From: Halichondria panicea
Lineage: Eukaryota > Porifera > Demospongiae > Suberitida > Halichondriidae
DNA length: 64,000 bases
Assembly (NCBI RefSeq): GCF_963675165.1
Contig: NC_087382.1
Location: 1-64,000 of the forward strand
Direction: 5' to 3'
The notes beneath the pieces are model-generated. The model made no database searches, was not told the DNA's origin, and worked only from the letters and a program-made list of their open reading frames with translations. Shown one piece after another: positions 33,487 through 57,036 of the stretch. A program made the translations under genes and the position numbers. Positions within the stretch are counted from its first letter, which is position 1, and every line of letters starts with the position of its first letter.

Positions 33487-33575
33487 TAGCCTCGTTCCCC
33501 GGCCGATTTGTCTCTAAAATAACACTAGGAGTCGACGTATGGTTATTTAGAGACAAATCGGCCTGGGAACGAGGG
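33487..33575. mobile_element. Small foldback element with MULE-like tips
   Basis: An 89-base hairpin: TAGCCTCGTTCCCCGGCCGA pairs with TCGGCCTGGGAACGAGGGTA, with a short loop. The tip resembles the terminal repeat of the 22,007-23,979 element (TAGCCTCGATCCCAGGCCGA), so it may be a miniature relative. Confidence 0.65.
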
Positions 33576-34171
33576 TAATACATGTCTTAACCTGATTGAA
33601 AAGAATGCAGTGAGTATATATTTACATATAAAAATTCTGGACCGTAACTCGAATTCTAATGTTTCCTGCTTTGAGGGTAGAAACTATCTGGTACTGAATA
33701 ATTATATTATGTCATGTGTAACGATTCAGTACCAAATACTTTAATGATAAAGTAACAGTAGAACTACTATGCATTATTAATTCCGTATAACTAGATAAGT
33801 AACAAATCTGTTTGCACAAACATTCTATTCTAATCGCTGCTCAAAGTACTGACACACCTAAAGGTCTTGTCAACCCATTAACTTCAAAGATGTATTCATG
33901 CCTCATCTTAAGGAAGACGTTATTAAAGTTCAGTTTGATAGCTATACAGGAGTCAGAACTAAAGGGCAACTTGATTCGAAGCTATAAGTATAATTATACT
34001 CTTCATAAAAACCGTAAATTGACATCACTTCCTGTCGTACCTCCTCTGATACGTACTTATGTACAAAATTGCCATTGCTTTTGCCATATTTTATAGCTGA
34101 TACAATGATCCATGCATGTATCAAGTGTTGTTACCCCAATGCACGACATTAAAACTATAACAAAACAACTA

Positions 34172-37100
34172 TTAAGCACTTATAGAAAATAAATCCACAG
34201 TTTGGATATAGTGAAATGTTTTTGTCTGTCCTCCGGCTACAATGACCTCTCCACTAGGAAGTACTGAGCATGTGCAGCTGCATCGTGCAGTAGGCAAGTC
34301 TCCCACTTTCACCCATTTCCTTGTGTCGGGCTGGTAGAGGAGGATCGATGAACTTGGGTTGACTCTATCGTCTCTTCCACCAACGGTTAATAGTGACCTC
34401 CCAATACTGAAAGGAGCTGAGAACTGAAACGGTGTGTCTTGTATCGTTTTCCAGAGAGTTGGCGTGTCGTCCTGGTTTGAAAAGGCCTTTGCAATAAGTT
34501 CATTGAGGTTGACGTGGTGCACTGTCCTGGTTTCTGCGTAAGTGTGATCCCACCCTCCCATTAGGTAGAGGGTGTTTCCTATGAGCGTCGATTTCATTTC
34601 ATATTGTGGATTAGGTAGTGACTGAGAAATACTCCATCTTCCAGATGCTACGTCTAATACCTCCACAGAGGAGATACATTCTTTGTCATTTTTCCCACCA
34701 GCTACAATAATGTGGTTTTTGAAGGAGACAGCTGTTGAATAAATATGAGCAATGTTCATTGGTGGGTACGGGTGCGTCCATTCCCCTGACTCAAACACTG
34801 AAAGTTGATTGGTGGGTTGGCCGCTTCTTGAATCACGACCTCCCACCAGCACTAGTCGATTAGCGAGTGATGTCATAGCAAAATACCTGGCAGTATACTG
34901 TGGTAGTTTGGTCCATTGATCTTGCTCGAGCTTCATCACAGTACACCTGTCACGATAAATGTCTGCCATCCCTCCACCAACATACACCGTGTCACCGATT
35001 ACAACAGTATGTACCGAGGTGCCCATCTTGATTGGCATGTTTTTTCCTCTTTTCAATTTCAGAGTAAGTGGAAGTCTCAACTCTCTGGGAGGGGGACCCT
35101 GAATAATGAATGATGAGCGTTAGTACTATTAATCCCTTATTGCACGAGTAACCATACTATAATCGTATTATGTTGCAGTTCTCTGCTAAAATTTTCGGAC
35201 GCGCCCCAGTGCAATCACTTGCTTGACGACATGGAATGAATTACTGATACAGGATTAATTGCTGTCAGTCACTCACTGCCATACAGTTAGTAGGTAGAAA
35301 TCACTAGAAAAAATGTTGCAAGCTGCATGCGCTGTGCTAATTTCTCGGCATGTTTTAATTTCCCTTAAAAATACAGAAGAAGTGTATATCAGTTCATAGG
35401 TGTCAACTGTCCCGGATTTGGAGGCTCTGTCCTGTTTCCCGTCCGGAAAGTACTATTTACCTGGATTTTCAAGATTGCTGCTCCTTTATAGTTGTGGTAA
35501 TAAAGTCCAAAGAAGCTCAAGAACTGGAACTATGGCTTGAAAGTTTAAATTATGAACATTACATGCTATACGGTTTAAGAGGCTTTATATACAATGAACC
35601 ACAAGCTGACCAACAATAATGAGACGGCATGTTAACGTGCAAGCCTTCTTGACAACGCAATAGGGCAAAAGCCACATCTTCACATGAGACAAATTAAAGT
35701 ACAGTGGACTCTCGTTAATCCGGTCACCCTTGGGACCATGCAGCTTGGCTGGAATAGCGAGGTGGCTGTAGCTCAGGAAATAGCCGCGGCTTAAAAACGA
35801 CCTTACCTCGAATCTAATAACTACTTTTGCGGTTCTTGTCTCGAGGATAATGAAGGATAATGAATCATTCTGTTCTCTATTTAAGTGTAATCCAATTTTA
35901 TTTGCTAAACCACACCCAAAACGTCATATCCGGCCGTAATATACGTATAAAATTACATTAAAAACCACAGCCAGCACTGGCCGGTAAACGGAATAGCGAG
36001 TGGCCGTACTTTAGGGTGAGTTTTGTGCAGTAAATATATAGCTAGCATTCCGTGCCAAGCCAAATGGCCGGTATATCGAGGTGGCCGTACTTCAGAGAGC
36101 CGGAATAGCGAGAGTCTACTGTATTTGCTAAAATTAACGGGGTAAACAGTAAACAAACTAGTTTACGGTATAATACCTCAGGGGCAGGTCCCGTATTTCA
36201 TTGCCAAATCAGTCCTTTTGGTGTTATTCCAAAGAACAAAGTTTACTAACGTGCCCCAGATTGGGGAACTCAGTTGTGCATGTGCACTATTACCCGTGTA
36301 ATAATACCAAGCCGTATTTTAATCGGTCTGGATTCAAAGCTAGTTAAGGTACAGTACTATATGGTTTTTGTGGCTGTAATTAGGAATCTCATTCACACAT
36401 TACAAGTACACACCTTAATTACTGGTTGAGACCTTCTCTTTGTTGCCTCCACGCTTCTTGTCAGGTGAGCATCTAAATTAAGAGTAAAACAATCATTTAA
36501 AAATGATTTAGTATAGGTTCATAATTATTATGCACTATCCATATCCAATTGACTCACAGATGTCCCTGGCAGATGGTCTCCTCCTCATATCTTCTTTCAA
36601 ACAACTGTCAATAAGTTTCCTCAACCTGTGTGTGCGAGGGATCTGGGAAACATGGAATAATCGATCCTTGGCTGATTTAATCGATTCCAGTTTGCAAACA
36701 ATCTGTGCAACAATCACTCCATAGGAAAACACATCCAGGCTACTATCGTATTTCTCCTCTTCCAATCGATAGGCCTCGGGAGGTAGATACCCTCTACGGT
36801 GACCAATGGCTGTGAGGGTGGAGCTAAGTTTGGAGGAATCGTATAGCCGTGACATGCCAAAGTCGGAAATCATTGCGACAGGCACTGGTCGTGTAAGCTT
36901 CAGCAAGATGTTATCACCACAGAGGTCACGGTGGATAATCTGCTTGCTGTGAATGTAGGCCAGACCACAAGCCATGTCTTTGGAGAGGCTAATTTCACAT
37001 TCACTAGTGAAGGACTCTTCATCAAGACCGGAGAAATAAGATCTCAGACTGCAATCCATCAGCTCAACAACGAGGATTGTACCACCTGATTTGGGGTGCT

Positions 37101-37801
37101 TAGCAGTCGACAAAAACTGGACAACGTTTGGGTGCTGGAACGACTTCAGAAAATCACTCTCACGATCAATTGCATTGCTAGCTTCTTCATTTTTGCTGAT
37201 GGGAATACTTGCCTGCATCTCCATAGCATCATGAAGCAGCACTTTGACTGCACAAATCTCGCTCCTGTAGCTGCCTTTGAAGACTGCTCCAAATGCACCT
37301 TTACCGAGAGGCTCATCCAAGAAAACAGTCAAATCGTCATTGATCTGTTGACGATTTTGGTCAACTGTAGAATGTTGTGTGTGGGGGTGAGGAAGGGGTA
37401 TTATTGCAGCTCTATAAACAATCTAGCAGTTATGATATATGCATTCCAGTGGTATAATTATGTTTTTGGTACTTACCCTCTGACTTCACATCTTCAGGAT
37501 TGCTTGCACCAGTAGACTGTAGATGATCTCTCTTGATGGTCCTGGCTATGTGAACGTGGCCAACAATAGGGCTGGACAAAGCTTTGAAAACATCTTCCCA
37601 GCGTCTCTCCCCACCTTTCAGCCATTCTTTCAAACCCTCACGATAGCAGTCATCAGGATCGTCTCGCCATTTCGTACCTATGCTGTCAATGGTATCCGAG
37701 GATATCTCAAGAACTAGCAAGAAGTTTCGCCACTTGATTCGAGCATCAAACGTAGCTATGTACAGCTTTCCTAGATCTGCTATCGTGAGATAGTCAGACA
37801 T
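34172..37801 (-). CDS. Death domain-kinase-kelch gene, copy B
   Basis: Exons on the - strand: 37801-37477, 37364-36558, 36472-36414, 35098-34172; 705 codons, frame intact. Residues 1-108 are a Death domain; 109-377 a TKL-type kinase with GKGAFGAVFKG, CAVKVL, HRDLCGDN, SDFG and a LPPEA motif; 378-396 a short basic linker; the rest a kelch propeller whose blades show VYVGGG, RLVLVGG, HIIVAGG, TLYLMGG, SLLTVGG and EVIVAGG, i.e. six blades. The 75-base coiled-coil exon present in copies A and C was not found in the 1.3-kb intron, which carries a pogo-like MITE. The missing exon is a multiple of three, so the frame survives. Death domains recruit partners through like-like contact; kelch propellers bind proteins; a cytoplasmic signalling kinase is expected. 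Start chosen as in A and C. Confidence 0.87.
35099..36413 (-). other. Enlarged intron of copy B
   Basis: This intron lies between the linker exon and the kelch exon. It holds the MITE at 35702-36121 and, near 35,310-35,345, a repeat shared with the 3' flank of copy A. In copies A and C the coiled-coil exon (75 bases, coding REQ.. then KDAELVRRDAI) lies in the corresponding position; reading both strands by eye I could not find it here. Confidence 0.55.
35702..36121. mobile_element. pogo/Tigger-like MITE, short copy
   Basis: A 420-base element flanked by TA (35700-35701, 36122-36123), ends CAGTGGACTCTCGTTAATCC and AATAGCGAGAGTCTACTG. Same family as 32272-33412. It lies in the intron of copy B where the coiled-coil exon is missing. 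Confidence 0.85.
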
Positions 37802-38224
37802 CTTCTCTGCAGAGAGCAGAAAATTTATAATTAGATCAAGATCTATGTTGCAAAATAGTTAACTCCTATATGTCTACTAGATCTAGCTAGTAGATCTATA
37901 GCAATGCATGTACAGTAAACAGTGTTGTTTGCACTCACTGGTAATAATCTAGAGGCTTCACGAATCAGCCTGGAATAGGATCAGAAGTATCAAAAGGACC
38001 ACACATCAGTTCATGGCAAAAAATACCGTATAGCAAGGTAATTTTCGGGGGACATATATTTGTGGTTCAGCAATATTGAGCACTTATTAGGTCACTAACA
38101 CGCTACACGGAATGGAATGGCATGTAACCCAATTAGTATAAGACATGCCCTATTTGTTGTCTATTCAAGTGGACAGTGGCATGCATAGCATTGCGTAGTC
38201 TGTGTCACGTCAAGGTATGTTGTG
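37802..38224. promoter_or_regulatory. 5' flank of copy B
   Basis: Head region of copy B (-). The segment just upstream of the ATG resembles that of copy C: the - strand donor word CCAGTGAGTGC after GCCTCTAGATTATTA supports a 5' non-coding exon. A MITE end, CCGTATAGCAAGGTAATTTT, occurs near 38,028. No core promoter element can be named with confidence. Confidence 0.4.
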
Positions 38225-38660
38225 TGTGGCAAGCCGCATTGTACCTTGTTTGTACCTCCCACCAAGACTGTTCCACTTAAAACCATTATCTTATAGATAC
38301 CCATCACATTGTAGATACCCATCACAGGAGGTGGTCATGAGTCCGTCTGACACTCAGTGACACCCGTGAAGTTACCATCCTGCATGGCTACTGTATATAA
38401 CGACGTTAGTGTCAGGTGATATGTGGTGGGGCTTACCAGTTTCCAGTACTTAACACAATTGCCAAAAATTAACTGACCACTACGCCCCATAAGTGCATGA
38501 GTTTTTCTGGTTATAAGCTTAGATCTATAATTATGTATAATGGTTGTAAGTCTATATATAATTATATATAATATATGGTGCATGGCTAACCTTGGCCCAT
38601 GGGTGTTGTAAGTGTATAAGGTCTACTCCGGAGGTATGTGGTGTTGGTTGTACTATGGGT
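38225..38660 (+). pseudogene. Duplicated 5' fragment of the JIP3/4 gene
   Basis: Matches the start of the JIP3/4 gene in order. First come remnants of its 41-base repeat (CCCACCAAGACTGTTC at about 38,257). Next is the exon 1 block AGGAGGTGGTCATGAGTC with CGTCTGAC (about 38,329-38,350), which reads MSPSDTQ and then a stop. Last are intron 1 words (TTAACTGACCACTACGCCCC near 38,467, TGTGGTGTTGGTTGTA near 38,637). The rest of the gene is absent. It lies head-to-head with copy B exactly as the complete JIP gene lies head-to-head with copy C, so both came along in one segmental duplication. Confidence 0.75.
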
Positions 38661-38663
38661 TAT

Positions 38664-39030
38664 TATGCCTCGGTGCGCATGCGAGGTATAGATCTACGGT
38701 ATCTAGTGTGTTTGTGTGTGTGTCTGTCTGCTGTGTAGACTGCTACAGCTGCTGGCAAGGATCAATGTCAATGAAGTGTATTACACTTCTGGCAGTAAGT
38801 AAGAGTTTCTATAGGCTTCTAGTCATGTTTTCTTCGATTTTAATTTCGTGGATTTGCTTCGTTCTCGAGTTATGCCTAGTTTTGCTTCCTTGGAATGCCA
38901 TTGCAGAAGAGTATGTAGAAAAACTTGTCCCCATAGAGTATTGCTACTCTACTTAGCAGTTAGCTCTGCACTAGAACGCTAGCTATTGGTAGCTGCAAGA
39001 GTGAGAAGAGAGCTGCAAGGCTCTCTGCTG
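38664..39030 (+). repeat. Microsatellite-bearing dispersed repeat, copy 1
   Basis: Starts ATTATGCCTCGGTGCGCATG, continues with a GT-rich tract, then TCTATAGGCTTCTAGTCATG, CTCGAGTTATGCCTAGTTTT and TAGCTATTGGTAGCTGCAAG. Other copies, in opposite orientation, lie at about 51,236-51,636 and 57,870-58,095, with pieces at about 2,695-2,765 and 30,316-30,400. The fixed order of an anchored GT/CA tract and conserved flanks suggests a SINE- or MITE-like family that carries its own microsatellite. Confidence 0.7.
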
Positions 39031-39821
39031 ATGAAGCTAGACTTGGACTTTTGGCATCAATCATTTTTAACAACAAAATTACCACAACCATGCATATACA
39101 GTGGCGTAGGAAGCAATTAGCAATTTCTCAATGGGGGACTCTAGTTTTTTAAATGGAAAAAAGAGTAATTAGGCTACATCGACATATTAGTGAGCTTGGA
39201 TAAGTCATCTCTACTTAATAGCCTAGAAAGATGGGGGGGGGGCTCCAGCCCGTGGAGCCCCCCTTCCTACGCCACAGTGACTGGACAAGTACTTTCTATG
39301 AATTATTATTATTATTTTTTACACCATTATTATTGTCAATATAGAAATCACAAGTCTCCATCACAATCTCGTTACCTTGGCCATTTAAGAAATTATAATA
39401 TGCGATTTTTTCTAACTCCTTACTACTTCCATATGCAACCCTCAAACTTCCACTCATGCAGTAAAACCATGTGATTATTTAATAGTTCCCGAGCCCCACC
39501 CCTCACTGCATGTCTGCTCGGAAGAGGAGATGTACTTTGGATTCTGGGAGAAGGCATCCACCCTATCCCTCGGACAAGATCCCAACCAATGCAACGACCT
39601 GAACTTATATATATATGAGATAATTATTACACTGATACTCCTTACCCTTATACCCCCACAGCCCCTTCGTTTATTTTGTCTGCAATATATTTTTATCAGT
39701 ACAAACTTTTAATCATCAATGAAATTCTATGGAACGTAATTAGAGTATAATACAGGAAAAAATGATTTGGTGTTTTTCAGTATCAAGATCGTACATTGTT
39801 AACTAATTGCATGACAAGTAA
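39031..39821. other. Spacer between the JIP fragment and copy C
   Basis: No gene recognised. Contains a short inverted pair around 39,105-39,290 (CAGTGGCGTAGGAAG against CTTCCTACGCCACAGTG), a foldback of about 190 bases, and AT-rich sequence before the stop of copy C. Confidence 0.45.
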
Positions 39822-42621
39822 TTAAGCAGGACTTTTAGAGAAGAAGTTTGCAGTTTGGATGAAAATATTAAGTTTTGTCTCTCCTCCGGCTACAATCACC
39901 TCTCCACTAGGAAGTGCTGAGCATGTGCAGTTGAATCGTGCAGTAGGCAGGTCTCCGACTTTCACCCACCTCCTGGTGTCAGGCTGGTAGAGGTGGATCA
40001 CTGAACTTGTTTCGCTTTTGTCGTCACGTCCACCAATGGCTAATAGTGATGTCTCAATACTGAGAGGAGCTGACAACACGAGTGGTACTTCTTGTAAGGT
40101 CTGCCAGAGAGTTGGCGTGTCCTGGTAGGGAAGGGCCACCTTTACAATGAGTTCATTGAGGTCGACGTGGTGCACTGTCTTGGTTGGATTCCCAGTGTGA
40201 TCGTACCCTCCCATTAGGTAAAGGGTATTTCCTATGAGAGTTGATTTCAGATCTGACTGTGGGTTAGGTAATGACTGAGCAATGTACCATCTTCTTGATG
40301 CGACGTCCAACACCTCCACAGAGGAGATGCGTCTCTGTTTATCATTAAACCCACCTGCTACAATGATGTGGTTGTTGAAGGAGACAGCTGTTGAGGAATC
40401 ACGAGCAATGTTCATTGGTGGGTACGGGTGAGTCCATTCTCCTGACTCAAATACTGCAAGTTGATTGGTTGGTTGGTTGTTTATGAAATCATATCCTCCT
40501 ACCAGCACTAGTCGATTAGCGAGTGAAGTTATAGCGAAGTACTGGGCAGTGTACTCCGGTAGTTTGGTCCATTGATGTTGCTCGAGCTTCATCACTGCAC
40601 ACATGTCCCTATCATATTCTGCATGGCCTCCACCAACATACACCACGTCAACGACAACAACACTCTGTACTGAGTCACCCATCTTGATCGACATGTCTTT
40701 TTCTCTTCTCAATTTCAGAGTGAATGAAGGGATCAACTCCCTGGGAGGGGGACCCTGAATAATGAATGAGCAGAATTAGGATAGTGTCTACTAACAAGTG
40801 AATGTTACTTGTCAATTCTAATTCATTCCCTCGATCTAGTTTGCTTAATAAGAGAACCATGATTCAGTCCACTATAGGTCGGAATAATACAATGGTGCAT
40901 TTCATCTTACCTGTATCAGCTGTTGATTGATGGCATCTCTCCTGACCAGCTCAGCATCTTTGTGTTCAACCTGTTCTCTACGTGCCTGTACAGGGGACCG
41001 TATAGGTGGAAATCTTCAAATCACTATTCTAGTACAACAGAATGAGTTTACACTGCACACTCAAAAGGATGCGTAATTATAATTATAACGTGACAGCCAG
41101 TATACTCATGCATATACAAAGACACGCAACTTGACACACCGACAATGAGACAGCCTTATAAGGTACATAATGTAATGTACACATTATTGTTGTTGTGGCT
41201 GCAATTAGGAATCTCATTCACACACTACATGTACACACCTTCTCGACTGGTTGAGTGTCCTTTGACTCACTCTCCACTGGCTCCGAGTCTCTTGTCAGTG
41301 AAGCATCTAAAGTAAGAATTAAACGTTAAATAGGAAAACATCAACACGTTTTTCGGAAGCGTAAACACATAAATATCGTGCGCTATGTATCTCACAGATG
41401 TCCCTGGCAAATGGTCTCTTCCCCATGTCTTCTTCCAAACAACTGTCAATAAGCTTCCTCAACCTGTGTTTGTGAGGAATCTGGGCAACATGGAATGATC
41501 GGTCCTCTGCTGATTTGACCGTCTCCAGCTTACGAACAATCTGCGCCACAATCACCCCATAGGAAAACACATCCAGGCTACTATCGTATTTCTCCTTTTC
41601 CAATCGAATGGCCTCGGGAGGTAGATACCCCATACGGTGACCAATTGCTGTGAGGGTGTGGCTAAGCTTGGAGGGATCGTATAGCCGTGACATGCCAAAA
41701 TCGGAAATCATTGCGATAGGCACTGGTCGTGTAAGCTTCAGCAAGACGTTATCGCCACAGAGGTCACGGTGGATAATCTGCTTGCTGTGAATGTAGGCCA
41801 GACCGAAAGCCATGTCTTTGGAGAGGCTAATCTCACATTCGCTAGTGAGGGACTCTAATTTATCAAGGTTGGAGAAATACGATCTCAGACTGCAATCCAT
41901 CAGCTCAACAACGAGGATTGTACTGCCTGATTTGGGGTGCTTAGCAGTTGAAAAATACTGCACAACGTTTGGGTGCTGGAGTGTCTTGAGAAACTCACAC
42001 TCACGATCAAATGCTTTACTAGCTTCTTCACTTTTGCCGACTGGGAAACCTGACTGCATCTCGATACCATCGTGAATTAGAACTTTTACTGCACAAATAT
42101 CGCCTCGGTACCTTCCTTTGAAGACTATTCCAAATGCACCTTTACCGAGTCGTTCGTTTAGTAAAATTATCAAATTGTCATTGATCTTCTGCTGATTGTG
42201 ATCTGTAAACATTGTGTGTGTGGAGGGTGAGAGAAGCAACTAAAAACTATTAGCATACATAATTATGCATTCCAATTCTAAATTATTGGTACTTACCCTC
42301 TGACTTCACATCGGTAGGATTGCTTCCACTAGTAGATTGCACATGATCTCTCTCGATGGTCCTGGCTATGTCACTGTGACCCACAATAGGACTGGACAAA
42401 GCTTTGATGATATCTTCCCAGCTTCTCTCTCTACCTTTCAGCCATTCTTTCAAACCCTCACGATAGCAGTCATCAGGATCGTCTTGCCATTTTGTACCTA
42501 TGCTGTCAATGGTATCCGACGATATTTTAAGCACTAGCAAGAAGTTTCGCCATTTGATTCGAGCATCAAACGTAGCTATGTATAGATCTCCTAGATCTTC
42601 TATTGTGAGATAGTCAGACAT
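39822..42621 (-). CDS. Death domain-kinase-coiled coil-kelch gene, copy C (complete)
   Basis: Exons on the - strand: 42621-42297, 42202-41396, 41306-41239, 40985-40911, 40754-39822; 735 residues, frame intact, all introns GT-AG. Residues 1-108 hold the Death domain (SDYLTIEDLG, then WRNFLLVLKI and the C-terminal helix of the fold). Residues 109-377 are the kinase: GKGAFGIVFKG, CAVKVL, an alpha-C Glu in RECEFLK, HRDLCGDN, SDFG, LPPEA. Residues 401-425 are a charged coiled coil (EHKDAELVRRDAINQQ). Residues 426-735 form six kelch blades (VYVGGG, RLVLVGG, HIIVAGG, TLYLMGG, SLLAIGG, EVIVAGG). The kinase exon is exactly 807 bases in A, B and C. It is the best preserved member and the reference for the others. 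The catalytic loop has Cys where most Ser/Thr kinases have Lys, so substrate class is uncertain. Confidence 0.9.
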
Positions 42622-44330
42622 CTTCTCTGTAGAGTGTGTAATAAGACATTGGATTAAAATAATGTTGGGTGGGTGAAATTTATCTAGATCTAGCAGTGTA
42701 ACATTCACATCTAGATCTATAAAGCAAGAAAACAGTGCTGTCAGCACTCACTGATAAAAATAATCCAGAGGCTACAGTATCTTCATTCAAGATGCAGAAG
42801 TTAGTAGAGAACAAGCCTCGGTACGATACGGTAGAGAACAACACACTTGAACTCAGCTACAAGTAGAATTTTAGAACAACAAGACACACCCTTTTCTTCA
42901 GAAAATTCCTGTTGCATGCATAAAAATACCTGAATCAGCAAACCACGTGGAGACTAAGAGATCGAGAGAACAGCTGAAGCAGCTCACAGAAGACAGTTGA
43001 ACCAGGAAAAATTATACACAGTCACTTTTTGCAAGTGGCCAAACATTTTCCTGTCCCTGGATGTGACCCCAAGCACAGTGGAGACTAGTCTATTGGTATC
43101 TATGAGATGGCCTGGCAATCTTGATTACTGCTACTGTGAGGGGCTAGCTGTTCTGGCTGAGTACGAGTGGGCCTAAACTTTCTTACACAGGCTGGCTCTT
43201 GCTTGCTGCAGAAATTTGGGGGTGGGGCTTATGCAGAACACATTAGCAGAGGGTCAAAGGTCAACGTGGGTGTGTCCAATGTGGGTGTGTCGGTCACATG
43301 TGTGAGTGCATCTTTTCAACCAAGACAAAGCTAAAGAGACAAGGCTTTGAACTTGTTGGGACCGTGGAATACTTGGACCTATCATATTTGCACAACTGAA
43401 AGAGAGTACTTCATTTATAACGCGAGTTAAACGGTAAGTTAGCCTTACAAAATTTGAGGTGTGTTTGTGTGTGGGTGGTGTATTAAAATCATAGCTAGCT
43501 AGCTAGAACAATGAATAAATTAGTCACATCTATTGGATGTTTTTAATCACCAACTAAATACTGCTATAGTTAATTTTGAAAGATATTAGCGCACACACAC
43601 ATACGCACACGCATACGCATTTCATTAAAAGATTGTCTCACCAATTTTCATTGATTATAGTTCAGTTGATAATCAATTTACAGCTTACTGGTATGACACT
43701 CAGTGCTAGTGAAACACACTGCACTCATGCTATTCGGAGTAGCTAGCCCGAGCTATGCTTACATTGCTTAGATGTGCCTCTTAGTTTTGTGCACAGTCTA
43801 TAGTGGTCACCCCTTGGGCAACAGTGGCTGTAATAAAGAGGTGGCCTGCTAACACATGCTATGAAGACTTTGGGACCCATTAACCTAGCTGTATTATAGA
43901 GGGTGATTTACTTATAGGGTGACCGCAATAGACATCACTGTTACTGGTGTATAGTTATGGTGAAGTCTTTTCCCGCAAGCCATAGTTGAGTGTGATTCTA
44001 TTCTTGACATAAGTCCCTACTAGGACTTTGTTTACGTTGATAAGGTATTTCCAAGTTTCACGGTTTCACTGTTTAGGGTTGAGTGCAGAGCATGTGATTG
44101 TTTACTGTGGAGAAAACAATTCAAAGTATTTGCATTTGAATCATTTATGCTATTTATATGATTGTATACTTTTATGTGTAGTTCGCTTGGCTTATGCATG
44201 TAATTTTAGTATAATTTATTATAAGTACTTTTATTCTCCATAGCATGTCTGTCCTCACGAGGTTATCCTATTCAGACTGTAGTTTACCCCCTCCACGTAC
44301 ATGTAGACACTCACTATTTAACTATTCTTA
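42622..44330. promoter_or_regulatory. Divergent intergenic region, copy C / JIP3/4
   Basis: About 2.2 kb separate the ATG of copy C (-) from the ATG of the JIP gene (+). On the - strand a donor GTGAGTGC follows TTTTTATCA near 42,750, a likely 5' non-coding exon of copy C. On the + strand a segment ending GAGTTAAACG at 43,433 followed by GTAAGT is a good donor for a JIP 5' non-coding exon, to be spliced to the acceptor CCCTCACAG at 44,785. Core promoter elements were not identified. Confidence 0.45.
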
Positions 44331-44785
44331 TACCCCCCACCAAGACTGTTCACTGTGTAACCATTGTCTTGTACCCCCCACCAAGACTGTTCACTGCGTA
44401 ACCATTATAATTATTGTACCCCCCACCAAGACAAGACTGTTCACTATGTAATCATTGTCTTGTACCTCCCACCAAGACTGTTCACTATGTAACCATTATA
44501 TTGTACCCCCCACCAAGACTGTTCACTATGTAACCGTTATATTGTACCCCCCACCAAGACAAGACTGTTCACTATGTAACCATTGTCTTGTACCCCCCAC
44601 CAAGACTGTTCACTATGTAACCGTTATCTTGTACCCCCCACCAAGACCGTTCACTATGTAACCGTTATCTTATACCCCCCACCAAGACTGTTCACTATGT
44701 AACCATTGTATTGTACCCCCACCAAGACAAGACTGTTCACCAACTGAATTAATATAACCATTATCTTGTACCCCTCCCCTCACAG
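44331..44785 (+). repeat. 41-base minisatellite at the JIP 5' splice acceptor
   Basis: Ten near-identical units TACCCCCCACCAAGACTGTT followed by CACTATGTAACCATTGTCTTG. Some units are 46 bases because of an extra AAGAC, and small changes alternate between CCATT and CCGTT. The last unit runs directly into TTGTACCCCTCCCCTCACAG, the acceptor in front of the JIP start codon, so the array supplies pyrimidine-rich sequence to this intron. Two degenerate units accompany the JIP fragment at 38.25 kb. It is a tandem repeat, not a CRISPR array: there are no unique spacers. Confidence 0.9.
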
Positions 44786-44796
44786 AGGAGGTGGTC

Positions 44797-57036
<12,240 letters not shown>

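Larger units (their letters stand above)
31598..34171. other. Spacer with MITEs and no recognised gene
   Basis: No gene recognised. Contains the pogo-like element (32272-33412), a GT/CA microsatellite at about 32076-32100, a GT-rich stretch near 32190-32216, and a small foldback at 33487-33575. A frame at 33812-34096 (+) is open but nondescript. Confidence 0.45.

Noticed and set aside
44331-44777. Regular repeats resembling a CRISPR array
   Set aside because: Units are adjacent with no unique spacers and lie in a eukaryotic intron; it is a minisatellite.
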